25,324 bases of DNA from Clostridia bacterium (GCA_017938785.1 JAGBAU010000177.1:1-25324), one strand, 5' to 3'. Positions 8,109-15,918 are shown, numbered from the stretch's first letter. A program made the numbers and translations. The notes: generated by a model from the letters alone, not told the origin.

Positions 8109-8160
8109 GAATAAATCTTCCTTTCAGGATTGCTATTGTCATATGGCACGCAATCGTGCA

Positions 8161-8183
8161 GCCCGCATGCTTTTACAGCGGGC
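8161..8183. other. Hairpin in the leader of the zinc-ribbon gene
   Basis: GCCCGC and GCGGGC are separated by 11 bases. The hairpin lies within the minus-strand leader between the promoter (-10 at 8196-8201) and the ATG at 8108. Neither side has a T-run, so it is not a normal terminator; it may stabilise the mRNA. Confidence 0.4.
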
Positions 8184-8195
8184 GTTCACCATGTT

Positions 8196-8223
8196 ATTAT
8201 ACACAATAAACCCGGAAGCGCAA
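8196..8223 (-). promoter_or_regulatory. Promoter of the zinc-ribbon/metallophosphoesterase unit
   Basis: On the minus strand a perfect -10 TATAAT (8201-8196) follows TTGCGC (8223-8218) at 16 bases. The -35 matches consensus only in TTG. It leaves a leader of about 80 bases. Confidence 0.6.
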
Positions 8224-8285
8224 GGGGCAATTTTCATTATTTCACAATTTTATCCGCATTTGTTGGCTTTTGCCAATTTCTGAAC

Positions 8286-8873
8286 TCAATGCGCCTCCAG
8301 CCAAGACGCCAAACGGCGGATATCCCCGGCGTAGGTCTCCCTCAGGGACGGATTATAAATCAGCGAAGCCGGGTGGTACATGGGGTACAGGCGCATGCCC
8401 TCCACATCCTGAAAAGCGCCGTGCACATCGCCGATAATCACCTTCGAGCCCATCAGCGCCTTGAGCGGCACGTTTCCCAGGGTAACCACCACTTCGGGCT
8501 GCACCAGTTCCATCTCACGCTTCAGCCAGGGCAGGAAGAGGTTGATTTCCTCCCGGGTGGGCGGACGGTTCACCACGCGTCCCGCCGCGGAAATCTTCGT
8601 CGGGCGGAACTTCACTGTGTTGGACACATAGAGCTCGCTTCGGTCGATGCCCGCAAGCTCCAGGAATTCATCCAGGTTCCTGCCCGCCTTGCCCACAAAG
8701 GGACGGCGCTGCAGGGTTTCCTGTTCGCCGGGCGCTTCGCCGATGAGCATCACCCGCGCACCGGGCCTTCCCTCGCCGTGCACCAGGATTTTGCGATCCT
8801 CCTCGTACACCTCGGCGATCAGTTTTTCCAGCTCCGTGCGGAGCTTATCCATTTCACCAGTCAATTCTCTCAT
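8286..8873 (-). CDS. Uracil-DNA glycosylase, family-4-like, cysteine-free paralogue
   Basis: The 195-residue protein has the family fold signatures: IGEAPGEQE (water-activating motif 1), RPFVGKAG, and the motif-2 equivalent YHPASLIYNP. It contains no cysteine, so it cannot bind the [4Fe-4S] cluster of typical family 4 enzymes; the segment that normally reads KCRPPxNRxP is KFRPTKISAAGRV here. It presumably removes uracil or another deaminated base from DNA, but loss of the cluster may mean a different substrate or role. Its ATG overlaps the stop of the cluster-containing paralogue (ATGA), so they are translated together. The N-terminal start is not certain. Confidence 0.85.
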   Translation of the reverse strand: MRELTGEMDKLRTELEKLIAEVYEEDRKILVHGEGRPGARVMLIGEAPGEQETLQRRPFVGKAGRNLDEFLELAGIDRSELYVSNTVKFRPTKISAAGRVVNRPPTREEINLFLPWLKREMELVQPEVVVTLGNVPLKALMGSKVIIGDVHGAFQDVEGMRLYPMYHPASLIYNPSLRETYAGDIRRLASWLEAH

Positions 8874-9451
8874 TCACCTGCCGATTCGGCCTGAGCCGCA
8901 ATTTCTGCTAGTTTGTCACGAATCTTCTGAAAATCATCCCAGGCCTCGCGCTTTTTGGAAGGATCTCTCAATAAGGCCGACGGATGATAGGTGGGCATGA
9001 ACCATACGCCTTTGCGCTCGAACCATTTACCATGGTCGCGCATGACGGAAATTTCCTGCTGCAGGGTGTAGCGGCAGGCCACCTTGCCCAGCAGCACGAC
9101 CACCTTCGGCCGCACCAGCGCCACCTGCGCGCGCAGGTAGTTGAGGCAGGCGTTGGCTTCATCCGGTTCGGGATTGCGGTTCTGGGGCGGACGGCACTTG
9201 ACCACATTGCAGATGTACACCTGCTCGCGCTCAAGACCAATGGCGCGGATCATGCGGGTGAGCAGTTCGCCGCTGCGACCCACAAAGGGACGGCCCTGCA
9301 AATCCTCGTCCCTGCCGGGACCTTCGCCGATAAACATGAGGTCTGCCCGGGCGTCGCCCTCGCCGGGCACCACGTTGGTACGGGTTGCGCACAGGCGGCA
9401 CTTCTCACAGGCGTACACTTCATCCAGCAGCTGCGGCCAGGAAACTCTCAT
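8870..9451 (-). CDS. Uracil-DNA glycosylase, family 4 (iron-sulfur)
   Basis: The 193-residue protein is a typical family 4 (UDGa) enzyme excising uracil from DNA as the first step of base excision repair. It has cluster cysteines C15 and C18 (CEKC), then C in NVVKCRPP and C in EANACLNYL, plus motif 1 GEGPGRDED, GRPFVGRSG and motif 2 TYHPSALLRDP. The frame extends to 9493, but ATG 9451 is preceded by AGAGGGTG at good spacing and gives the normal family N-terminus. A 24-base palindrome lies upstream. Its stop overlaps the start of the second glycosylase gene. Confidence 0.9.
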   Translation of the reverse strand: MRVSWPQLLDEVYACEKCRLCATRTNVVPGEGDARADLMFIGEGPGRDEDLQGRPFVGRSGELLTRMIRAIGLEREQVYICNVVKCRPPQNRNPEPDEANACLNYLRAQVALVRPKVVVLLGKVACRYTLQQEISVMRDHGKWFERKGVWFMPTYHPSALLRDPSKKREAWDDFQKIRDKLAEIAAQAESAGE

Positions 9452-9480
9452 TTCATGCACCCTCTTTGATCTAAAGTACA

Positions 9481-9504
9481 GGCGGAGGAGCATGCTCCTC
9501 CGCC
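9481..9504. terminator. Perfect palindrome, probable terminator of the small membrane protein gene
   Basis: Arms GGCGGAGGAGCA and TGCTCCTCCGCC form a perfect 24-base palindrome 15 bases after the stop of the gene at 9519-9740. The minus-strand side is followed by TGTACTTT, a poor T-tract, so termination may be partial and let transcription enter the glycosylase genes, for which I see no other promoter. Confidence 0.55.
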
Positions 9505-9518
9505 GCTAAAGCACATAA

Positions 9519-9740
9519 CTATTCCGGGATAACGATGGCCTTCATGGCCGTTTCAATGATCTTGCGGAAGGTGACGGGCACGTCCGCCTCCAGCCAGTTG
9601 ACCAGCGAGGTGATCAGAATCAGGCAGCCGACGATGACCAGAATGCCTGCCACCAGCGCCAGGAAGTCAAACATCCCGGCGAAAATCTGATATTTCATTC
9701 TGCGGCGGCGCACTTCCTCGCGGGTATAGAGCTTTGCCAT
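9519..9740 (-). CDS. Small single-span membrane protein, function unknown
   Basis: The 73-residue product has a basic N-terminus (EEVRRRRMKYQ), one long hydrophobic stretch (about residues 20-48) and a short C-terminal amphipathic part. I do not recognise a family. It is a credible gene because AGAGGTG precedes the ATG, a good promoter lies at 9764-9792, and a palindrome follows its stop. The topology rule for positive residues suggests N-in. Confidence 0.65.
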   Translation of the reverse strand: MAKLYTREEVRRRRMKYQIFAGMFDFLALVAGILVIVGCLILITSLVNWLEADVPVTFRKIIETAMKAIVIPE

Positions 9741-9763
9741 TGTTCTTCACCTCTTCTGTTGTG

Positions 9764-9792
9764 AGTATACCATACTCGGTTTGAAAGTTCAA
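9764..9792 (-). promoter_or_regulatory. Sigma-A promoter of the small membrane protein gene
   Basis: On the minus strand TTGAAC (9792-9787), 17 bases, TATACT (9769-9764), 24 bases before the ATG at 9740. It lies just after the stop of the VanW gene. Confidence 0.78.
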
Positions 9793-9801
9793 TCCCGCGT
9801 C

Positions 9802-11568
9802 TTACGGGCCGTATTCAATGATTTCGGGCGTGGACTGATAGGTGCTCTTGCACAGTTCTTCGCGTTTGAGCTCATTTCCGTTTGCATCCCACCAGATCTT
9901 GTAGGCGGTGGCCTTATAGCCCTTCTTGCCCTTTTGAATGACCTTCTTCTGGCCGGAAGCCATGAAGAAGCTCATCTGGTATTCCGTTTTATAATCCACG
10001 GTGCCGGTCTTCACGCCCTCCACGGTGATGCTCATGCCATTGGGCAGAAGCTTTCCGAAGATGCCGAAGCGCACCCGCTTATCATTGGTCAGGTAGCAGC
10101 AGATATAGATGCGGTCATCGGAATTGTTGGTGAACTTCAGGTCCTTGTTGCCCCAGTCCACCGCCGCATCCTTGCCCAGGTCCACATAGCTTACGGTCAT
10201 GGAATGGGGATGGCGCTCGTCGATCTTCAGGTTTGCCTTTACCACGGCATTGAACAGCGTGGTGGATACCTGGCAGATGCCGCCGCCCAGTTCCTCGACC
10301 ACCTTACCGGAGGCATAGGCCGCAGCCATCTTATAGCCGCGCTCCGCGGTGCGCTGGCCCACAACCTCGTTGAAGGAGAAGCTCTCGCCCGGGTCCAGCC
10401 ACATGCCGTTGATGGCGCTCAGGGACTGCCTGATGTTGCTCAGTCGATTGCTGGAGGAAGAGGACGCATTGGTAACCGCATAGCTGATCATGCCGTACTG
10501 GGAGGATACATTTGCCTGGGTCACCTCGGGCTCCACCGTGGCAATCACCATGCTGATGTTGCCGCCGCCGCTGGAAAGGGCGTTTTCAATGGAGGCCACC
10601 AGCGCTTCCTGGTTGAGGGTATAGCCCACCTGTTCAGGTTCAAATTCAAAGGCATAGGTTTCCAGATTGAAGGCTTTGAGGCTGGCGTTCTTCGCCGGCT
10701 GGTCCACCTGCTGGGCAACCTGAGCCGCGTACTGTCGCACCAGCTGGTCATCATAAGGAATGCGGCTGACCTGATGAATGCTGGAAGTGCGCATGGTTTC
10801 CTGGATACGGTTGTAGCGCTCCACCAGGGAGCCGGTGCGTCCGGAGCTCCAGGCCCCGGCGAGCACATCCGCATAATTGCTGGAATAGCCCAGCTGTTCG
10901 GCGGTGACCTGCGTTCCGTTGTCCAGCACAACCGTCGCCTGACGGTGTGCAGGTTCCACCTGGGTGTTGAAATAATCCAGAGCCTGCTGGAGGGTCATCT
11001 GGGACAGGTCGACGCCGTCCACCATGGTGCCCTCAAAGAAGGTCTGCCGGGACACGACTTCCTTCATCCGGCTCAGTTCCCTATACTCCTGTACGCGCCA
11101 GTATCCAACGCCGCACAGGCACAGGATGACCACCAGCAGCAATGCGGATACGCCGCTGAATCCGCCCTTCTTTTTCCTCCTGCGGCGCTTCTTGCCATTG
11201 GCAGGACGGCGGGGCGGACGGTCATAACGGTCAAATTCATCGTAACGATCGCGGCTGCTTCTGCGGGACGGCTGCTCCATGGCCAGCGCATGGGAATTGC
11301 GATGAGCCAACGGATTATCATCTATGGAAGTTCTTTTCCTGGCGCTGCTTTGGTTCTTCATACGTCCATTAGACGCATTGGAACGGCCGCCCGTTCCGTC
11401 GGAGGCAGTTTTTCTGGAATTGGCGGTACGCGAAGTAGCGCCAGCCTTCTTCGAACCCTGTTTCGAAGAAGCACTGCCGCTCTTTTTCCGGGGCTTTGCA
11501 GCCACTTCAAAGTTTGCAAGCTCGCGCCTTCTGCTTTCTGCGCCTCCCATAAATCCAAAACACTCCAT
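9802..11568 (-). CDS. VanW-family membrane protein with peptidoglycan-binding-like domain
   Basis: The 588-residue protein is predicted to be N-in with one membrane span (about 138-156), preceded by a stop-transfer cluster KKRRRRKKK (126-134). The extracellular part has a YoaR-type domain (from about 175, FEGTMVDGVDLSQMT) and a C-terminal VanW domain with WLDPGESFSFNEVVG and GGGICQVSTTLFNA. Such proteins are thought to act at the cell wall; their reaction is unknown. The first 125 residues are an unusual Ser/Arg/Lys-rich low-complexity cytoplasmic tail. Either the ATG at 11568 or the one six codons later could be the start; ribosome sites are weak. A TATAAT (minus strand 11611-11606) lies about 40 bases upstream without a clear -35 box. 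Confidence 0.87.
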   Translation of the reverse strand: MECFGFMGGAESRRRELANFEVAAKPRKKSGSASSKQGSKKAGATSRTANSRKTASDGTGGRSNASNGRMKNQSSARKRTSIDDNPLAHRNSHALAMEQPSRRSSRDRYDEFDRYDRPPRRPANGKKRRRRKKKGGFSGVSALLLVVILCLCGVGYWRVQEYRELSRMKEVVSRQTFFEGTMVDGVDLSQMTLQQALDYFNTQVEPAHRQATVVLDNGTQVTAEQLGYSSNYADVLAGAWSSGRTGSLVERYNRIQETMRTSSIHQVSRIPYDDQLVRQYAAQVAQQVDQPAKNASLKAFNLETYAFEFEPEQVGYTLNQEALVASIENALSSGGGNISMVIATVEPEVTQANVSSQYGMISYAVTNASSSSSNRLSNIRQSLSAINGMWLDPGESFSFNEVVGQRTAERGYKMAAAYASGKVVEELGGGICQVSTTLFNAVVKANLKIDERHPHSMTVSYVDLGKDAAVDWGNKDLKFTNNSDDRIYICCYLTNDKRVRFGIFGKLLPNGMSITVEGVKTGTVDYKTEYQMSFFMASGQKKVIQKGKKGYKATAYKIWWDANGNELKREELCKSTYQSTPEIIEYGP

Positions 11569-11696
11569 ACATCCATTATGGCCCGATTTTACTCAAGCAC
11601 ATACATTATAAAGAATAGCGCCTGCCGCAATCTACCCATTTGGGTTAATTTGGCTGGCGCATATTTCGACATTTTATGTTTTTTCCGATATAACCA

Positions 11697-13022
11697 TCAT
11701 GCGTTGGGATCCGGCATATCCTCGAAGCCGCGCATGGCCCTGATGGCGCGGATTTCCACCTCATATCCCTGCTCGCCCGGCACATAATAGGGCATATCCC
11801 GGGCCTCCAGCGGCGCATACTGCTGCTGCACATAGTGGCCGGGATAATCGTGGGCATATTTATAGTCCTCACCGAAGCCCAGCTGGGAAGCGCCCTTGTA
11901 GTGGGTATCCCGAAGATGCACGGGCACGGGCTGATACCCGCCGCGCTCGGCGTCCGCCATGGCCTTATCGATGGCCATGACCACAGAATTGGACTTGGGA
12001 CTTTCGCACACGGCGATGATGGCCTGGGAAATGGACAGCTTGGCCTCCGGCATACCGATGCTCTCCAGGGCCTGCATGGCGGCCACCGCCTGCAGCATGG
12101 CCATGGGATTGGCCAGACCCACATCCTCGCTTGCATGGGCGATCACGCGGCGCACGATGATGCGCGGATCCACGCCGGCATGGTTCATGCGGGCAAACCA
12201 GGCAAGGGCAGCATCGCTGTCGGAACCTCGCAGGGACTTGCAGAAGGCGGACAGCATGTCATAGAACATGGATTCATCCATCTGCAAAACCCGGCTCTGG
12301 ATGGATTCCTCCGCCACGGCCAGGGTCACATGGGTGGAACCGTCGGCCTCCATGGGTGTAGTGAGCACGGCCAGCTCCAGCGCATTGAGTGCGGAGCGCA
12401 CGTCTCCGTTGGCCACCTGGGCGATATGGTCCAGGGCGTCCTCGTCGATTTGAACCTCCTGGTCGCCGTAGCCGTTGACGGGATCATCGATGGCATTGAG
12501 CACGGCGCACTTCACTTCCTCCACGGTGAGGGGTTCAAAGTGGAACAGCCTGCAGCGGCTCACGATGGCCGGGGTCATGGCGATCATGGGGTTTTCGGTG
12601 GTGGAACCGATGAAGCGGATCACGCCCTGCTCAATGGCGGGCAGGATGGAATCCGACTGGGACTTGGACCAGCGGTGGCACTCATCCAGCAAAAGATAGG
12701 TAGGCTGGCCGTAGAGGCTGAGCCGCTCCTGGGCCTCGCGCAGCACTTCGCGCACGTCGGCCACGCCGCTGGTGACGGCGTTGAGCTTTACGAATGCCGC
12801 CTGGGTGCTCTCTGCAATGATGGAAGCCAGGGTGGTCTTGCCGCAGCCGGGCGGGCCCCAGAAGATGGAGCTGGTGAGCCGGTCCGCCTCGATGGCGCGG
12901 CGCAGGAGTTTGCCCCGGCCCACGATGTGGGTCTGGCCAATGAAATCATCCAGCGTTTTAGGCCGCATACGATCGGCGAGCGGCGCAAGGGTACGGGTGC
13001 TGGCGGAAAACAGATCGTCCAT
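11697..13022 (-). CDS. rarA: Replication-associated recombination protein A (AAA ATPase)
   Basis: The 441-residue protein is a clamp-loader-like AAA+ ATPase of the RarA/MgsA/WRNIP1 family acting at stalled replication forks. It shows the N-terminal RMRPKTLDDFIGQ, Walker A GPPGCGKT (56-63), Walker B with sensor LLLDECHRWSKSQSD, and the family C-terminal tetramerisation region ending with LRDTHYKGA and GFGEDYKYAHDYPGHY. The usual Walker B text DEIHR is DECHR here. AGGAGGAG sits five bases before the ATG. It lies downstream of rpsT; a TATAAT in the tail of the rpsT terminator (13046-13051) may be its -10, but no -35 box is visible. Confidence 0.93.
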   Translation of the reverse strand: MDDLFSASTRTLAPLADRMRPKTLDDFIGQTHIVGRGKLLRRAIEADRLTSSIFWGPPGCGKTTLASIIAESTQAAFVKLNAVTSGVADVREVLREAQERLSLYGQPTYLLLDECHRWSKSQSDSILPAIEQGVIRFIGSTTENPMIAMTPAIVSRCRLFHFEPLTVEEVKCAVLNAIDDPVNGYGDQEVQIDEDALDHIAQVANGDVRSALNALELAVLTTPMEADGSTHVTLAVAEESIQSRVLQMDESMFYDMLSAFCKSLRGSDSDAALAWFARMNHAGVDPRIIVRRVIAHASEDVGLANPMAMLQAVAAMQALESIGMPEAKLSISQAIIAVCESPKSNSVVMAIDKAMADAERGGYQPVPVHLRDTHYKGASQLGFGEDYKYAHDYPGHYVQQQYAPLEARDMPYYVPGEQGYEVEIRAIRAMRGFEDMPDPNA

Positions 13023-13054
13023 GGAGCTCCTCCTGAAAAGATTTAATTATACAC

Positions 13055-13086
13055 AAAGGGAACGCAATAATAGATCGCGTTCCCTT
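13055..13086 (-). terminator. Intrinsic terminator of rpsT
   Basis: On the minus strand AAGGGAACGC, an 11-base loop and GCGTTCCCTT form a 10-bp stem followed by TGTGTATAATTAAAT. It begins 21 bases after the rpsT stop and separates rpsT from rarA. Confidence 0.75.
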
Positions 13087-13106
13087 CGTTGCACTGTGAA
13101 GTGACC

Positions 13107-13367
13107 TTACTGAGCGGCCTTAGCAAGACGCTTAGCCATGCGAGCCTTTTTGCGGTTCGCAGCGTTCTTATGAATAACGCCCTTTGCGGCAGCCTTGTCA
13201 ACCGCGCCCTGAGTCGCGCTGAGCAGCTTGACATCGGCTTCGTTCGCGGATACGGCGGTTTCGAACTTCTTGATCTGGGTCTTCATGGCAGACTTGATCA
13301 TTCGGTTGCGCAGGTTCTTCTTCTCGGTTACCTTCACGCGCTTGATAGCAGACTTAATATTCGGCAA
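13107..13367 (-). CDS. rpsT: 30S ribosomal protein S20
   Basis: The product is 86 residues when started at the TTG at 13367 ([11 protein letters not shown]), the normal length and N-terminus for S20. It is highly basic and helical and ends KRLAKAAQ. The open frame continues to an ATG at 13388, but that would put the start before the strong GGGAGGTGA ribosome site, which lies correctly for the TTG. S20 binds 16S rRNA early in 30S assembly. In E. coli this gene also has a UUG start, which matters for its autogenous control. Promoter at 13401-13429; neighbour gpr is divergent, as often seen in Clostridia. Confidence 0.95.
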   Translation of the reverse strand: MPNIKSAIKRVKVTEKKNLRNRMIKSAMKTQIKKFETAVSANEADVKLLSATQGAVDKAAAKGVIHKNAANRKKARMAKRLAKAAQ

Positions 13368-13400
13368 ATTGTTCACCTCCCTACGCAAATTGCAACTAGT

Positions 13401-13429
13401 ATTATATCACTCGCCCTGGCAAATTGCAA
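13401..13429 (-). promoter_or_regulatory. Sigma-A promoter of rpsT
   Basis: On the minus strand TTGCAA (13429-13424), 17 bases, TATAAT (13406-13401). The -35 lies inside an 11-base sequence (GCAAATTGCAA on +, 13419-13429) that is repeated directly at 13385-13395 in the early transcribed region. Confidence 0.82.
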
Positions 13430-13500
13430 GGGCAAAGACACATTTTGATGAAAAACTTGGGTAAACTAATCAGGATTTTTTAAAAAGACGAGGTGTTTTT

Positions 13501-14406
13501 ATGCTTTCAGGCCGTACAGACCTTGCCATGGAGAATTTTGACCCGGAATCCTCCTTTCCAGGCGTGGAAATCCACCGCTGGGAGGAGAGCGATATTCAGC
13601 TGAGCGAGGTGATCATCCGCACCGAAGAAGCTGCCCGCCAGCTGGACAAACCCTGCGGCAGCTACCTGACCCTGGAGTGCCGCCTGCTGCGCGAGCACGA
13701 CCCGGACGCGCGCAGCGCCATGGCCACCCTGCTGGGCGAGGAGCTGGCGCGCATGGTCTCCCCCGGCGGCGACGCGCCGGTGCTGGTGGTGGGCTTGGGC
13801 AATCGGGGTGTGACGCCGGATTCCCTGGGCCCCGCCGTGATCGACAAGACCCTCGTCACCCGGCACGTGATGGGCAGTCCCTTCGCCGCCGGACACATGA
13901 AGAGCGTGTGCGCCGTCGCCCCGGGCGTGCTGGGCATCACCGGCATCGAAACGGTGGAGATGGTGGAGAGCATCGTGCGCAGCATACGCCCGCGGGCGGT
14001 AATCTGCATCGACGCCCTGGCCGCCCGGGATTCTGACCGCATCGGCTGCACCATACAGATTTCCAATACCGGCATCCAGCCCGGTTCCGGCGTGGGCAAC
14101 CACAGAAAGCCCCTGACAAAGGAGATCCTGGGCGTGGATGTAATCGCCGTGGGCGTACCGACGGTCATCTATGCCGCCACCCTCGCCCGGGATGCCTTCG
14201 CCCTGCTCTCAGGAAATGAAAAGCACGAGGAGGCCTTGGGCTCCATGGAGCGGGAGCTGCTGGAAACCAATCTGGGCAACCTGATCGTCACGCCCCGGGA
14301 CATCGACGCCATCGTGCGCAACTGCGCCGTTTTAATCGCCGGTGGCATCAACCGTGCCCTGCAGCCGGAGCTGACGGAAGCAGAAATCGCCCAGATGATG
14401 GATTGA
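13501..14406 (+). CDS. gpr: Germination protease (GPR endopeptidase)
   Basis: The 301-residue protein matches GPR, the peptidase (family A25) that begins degradation of small acid-soluble spore proteins at germination. Visible signatures are GRTDLAMENF at the N-terminus, VVGLGNRGVTPDSLGP, SVCAVAPGVLGITGIET and ICIDALAARD. GPR is made as a zymogen; the TDLA cleavage region lies only about seven residues from the start here, so the propeptide is shorter than in Bacillus. GAGGTG lies before the ATG. It is normally under forespore sigma-G control; I could not find a convincing sigma-G promoter upstream. Its presence implies a spore-forming host. Confidence 0.94.
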   Translation: MLSGRTDLAMENFDPESSFPGVEIHRWEESDIQLSEVIIRTEEAARQLDKPCGSYLTLECRLLREHDPDARSAMATLLGEELARMVSPGGDAPVLVVGLGNRGVTPDSLGPAVIDKTLVTRHVMGSPFAAGHMKSVCAVAPGVLGITGIETVEMVESIVRSIRPRAVICIDALAARDSDRIGCTIQISNTGIQPGSGVGNHRKPLTKEILGVDVIAVGVPTVIYAATLARDAFALLSGNEKHEEALGSMERELLETNLGNLIVTPRDIDAIVRNCAVLIAGGINRALQPELTEAEIAQMMD

Positions 14407-14475
14407 CCTTCACAATTTCCTTATTCCTCCAAGGATTGTTCACAGTTTGTCCATGCCCGATTCATGTTTCTTTCC

Positions 14476-14670
14476 TATAATACAACCATCGGCTTGAGCC
14501 GCCGATCATGGAACCCCTCTAATTCCCTTTCTTTCATTCGCCGGAATTCCCTCAGTTTCCGGCAAATACCCCCATTCTCTAAGAATACCGAAACCCCGCT
14601 TCGCGGCGGTTCGCTATTCTTGGGTCCTCAAAAAGGCGGAGCCGGACTAAACCGGCCCCGCCAATTTTTA
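14476..14670 (+). ncRNA. Candidate small RNA downstream of gpr (stacked hairpins ending in a terminator)
   Basis: The 269-base gap between gpr and the alcohol dehydrogenase gene has no plausible gene. It holds a TATAAT (14476-14481) whose expected start point falls at hairpin 1 (14488-14506, ATCGGC/GCCGAT), then hairpin 2 (14540-14563, GCCGGAA/TTCCGGC), hairpin 3 (14581-14621, AAGAATA/TATTCTT outer stem with CGAA/TTCG and CCGC/GCGG inside) and a terminator (14636-14670). No -35 box is seen. Alternatively these hairpins are only the gpr 3' end or a repeated palindromic element. Confidence 0.35.
14636..14670. terminator. Bidirectional terminator between gpr side and alcohol dehydrogenase gene
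   Basis: GGCGGAGCCGG, loop ACTAAA, CCGGCCCCGCC (14636-14663) is followed by AATTTTTA on + and, on the minus strand, by TTTTTGAGG. It therefore serves the convergent Fe-ADH gene (stop at 14676) and any plus-strand transcript. Confidence 0.85.
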
Positions 14671-14675
14671 TACCC

Positions 14676-15857
14676 TTATCGGTCTGCGATTCTGAAGATT
14701 TCCTCTGCCTCTGCGCCATTGACGGGCCAGGCATTGCCGATCAGGTCCAGTTCGGGCTTATGGCGCTTGGTCTTGGCTGCCAGCAGCGGAATATCCTCGC
14801 TGCGCGCGCCCAGTTCCTTCATGGTCACGGGCATGCCGATTTCGCGCAGGAAGCTCTCGTGGGCCTCAATGCCGCGCAGGGCCGTCTCCTCGGGATTTTC
14901 GAAGTTCATGGGCACATTGTACACACGGTTGGCAAACTGGGCGATGCGCATGGGATGCTTCTTCATCTGGAAACGCATCCAGGCCGGGAACACCACCGCC
15001 AGGCCCGCGCCATGGGCCACATCGTACAGGGCGGAAAGCTCATGCTCCAGCTGATGTGCGCCGAAATCGCCCAGGCGGCCCACGCCCACGGTCTCGTTAT
15101 GTGCAATGGTGCTGCCCCACATGAGCTGGGCCTGGGCGTCGTAATTGGTGGGATCCTTCACGGCGATGCGCGCCGCACGGATCACAGCCTGCATGGTGGC
15201 TTCGCACAGGCGGTCGGTGAGGTCCACCTCGGTTTCGCAGGTGAAATAGCGCTCCATCACGTGGGCCAGGATGTCCGTTGCGCCGCTGGCAATCTGGTAA
15301 ACGGGCACGGTCATGGCCAGTTCCGGATTCATGAATGCAATCAGGGGACGGTTGAATTCGGTGGACAGGCCGCGTTTGATCAGCGTATCCTTCTGCATGA
15401 TGACACAGCTGTTGGAGGATTCGCTGCCCGCTGCGGACATGGTGAGCACCACGCCGAAGGGCATGGTCTTTTCCACCTTGGCCTTGCCGCAGAAGAAATC
15501 CCAGAAATCGCCGTCATAGCACGCGCCATGGGCGATGGTCTTGGCGGAATCGATGGCCGAACCGCCGCCTACAGCTAGGATAAAATCGATCTTCTCCCTG
15601 CGCACCAGTTCAATGCCCTCGTAGACCTTATCATCACGCGGATTGGGCAGTGCGCCGCCCAGCAGCAGGGTTTCCATGCCATGGGCCTGCAAATCCGCCG
15701 CAATGCGCCCGATGAGGCCGCTCTTCACAGCGGAACCTCCGCCGTAGTGAATCAGCACGCGCTTAGCGCCCAGCTGCCTAAGTTCTTCGCCGGCCTTCTT
15801 CTCCGCGCCGTGACCGAACACGAAGCGCGTGGGCAGACGGTAGGTGAAATCCTTCAT
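14676..15857 (-). CDS. Iron-containing alcohol dehydrogenase (butanol dehydrogenase-like)
   Basis: The 393-residue protein belongs to the Fe-ADH family, cytoplasmic NAD(P)H-dependent enzymes reducing aldehydes to alcohols. It has the nucleotide-binding AVGGGSAIDSAKTIAHGA near residues 95-112 and the metal ligands in SGATDILAHVMERYF (D and H) and in HQLEHELSALYDVAHGAGLAVVFPAW (two H). The FTYRLPTRFVFGHG opening resembles the BdhA/YugJ branch; the true substrate is unknown. The frame extends to 15908, but ATG 15857 follows GGAAGGGAGAAGG and gives the normal family N-terminus. It lies after the cda genes, behind a terminator. Confidence 0.9.
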   Translation of the reverse strand: MKDFTYRLPTRFVFGHGAEKKAGEELRQLGAKRVLIHYGGGSAVKSGLIGRIAADLQAHGMETLLLGGALPNPRDDKVYEGIELVRREKIDFILAVGGGSAIDSAKTIAHGACYDGDFWDFFCGKAKVEKTMPFGVVLTMSAAGSESSNSCVIMQKDTLIKRGLSTEFNRPLIAFMNPELAMTVPVYQIASGATDILAHVMERYFTCETEVDLTDRLCEATMQAVIRAARIAVKDPTNYDAQAQLMWGSTIAHNETVGVGRLGDFGAHQLEHELSALYDVAHGAGLAVVFPAWMRFQMKKHPMRIAQFANRVYNVPMNFENPEETALRGIEAHESFLREIGMPVTMKELGARSEDIPLLAAKTKRHKPELDLIGNAWPVNGAEAEEIFRIADR

Positions 15858-15890
15858 TGAACCTTCTCCCTTCCAATTATTCTCTGTACA

Positions 15891-15918
15891 GGAAAAGCGC
15901 TGGATCAATCAGCGCTTT
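15891..15918 (-). terminator. Intrinsic terminator of the cda unit, overlapping the last codons
   Basis: On the minus strand AAAGCGCTG, loop ATTGATC, CAGCGCTTTTCC. The stem includes the stop codon of the gene at 15909-16556, so termination is built into the end of the coding sequence. Confidence 0.75.

Noticed and set aside
11600..11660. A full sigma-A promoter for the VanW gene
   Set aside because: TATAAT is present on the minus strand, but no -35-like hexamer lies at 15-19 bases.
9781..11787. A 668-codon open frame on the plus strand
   Set aside because: It is antisense to the VanW gene, has no ribosome site or recognisable domain, and is open only because of the codon bias of the real gene.
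11835..13046. A 403-codon plus-strand frame rich in His and Gly
   Set aside because: It is the mirror of rarA, whose ATPase motifs and ribosome site are unambiguous.
13440..13500. A forespore sigma-G promoter before gpr
   Set aside because: A TAAACTA resembles the -10 box, but no -35 match lies at 17-18 bases, so I could not support it.
14464..15054. A 196-codon plus-strand frame after gpr
   Set aside because: No ribosome site, crosses the bidirectional terminator and runs antisense into the Fe-ADH gene.
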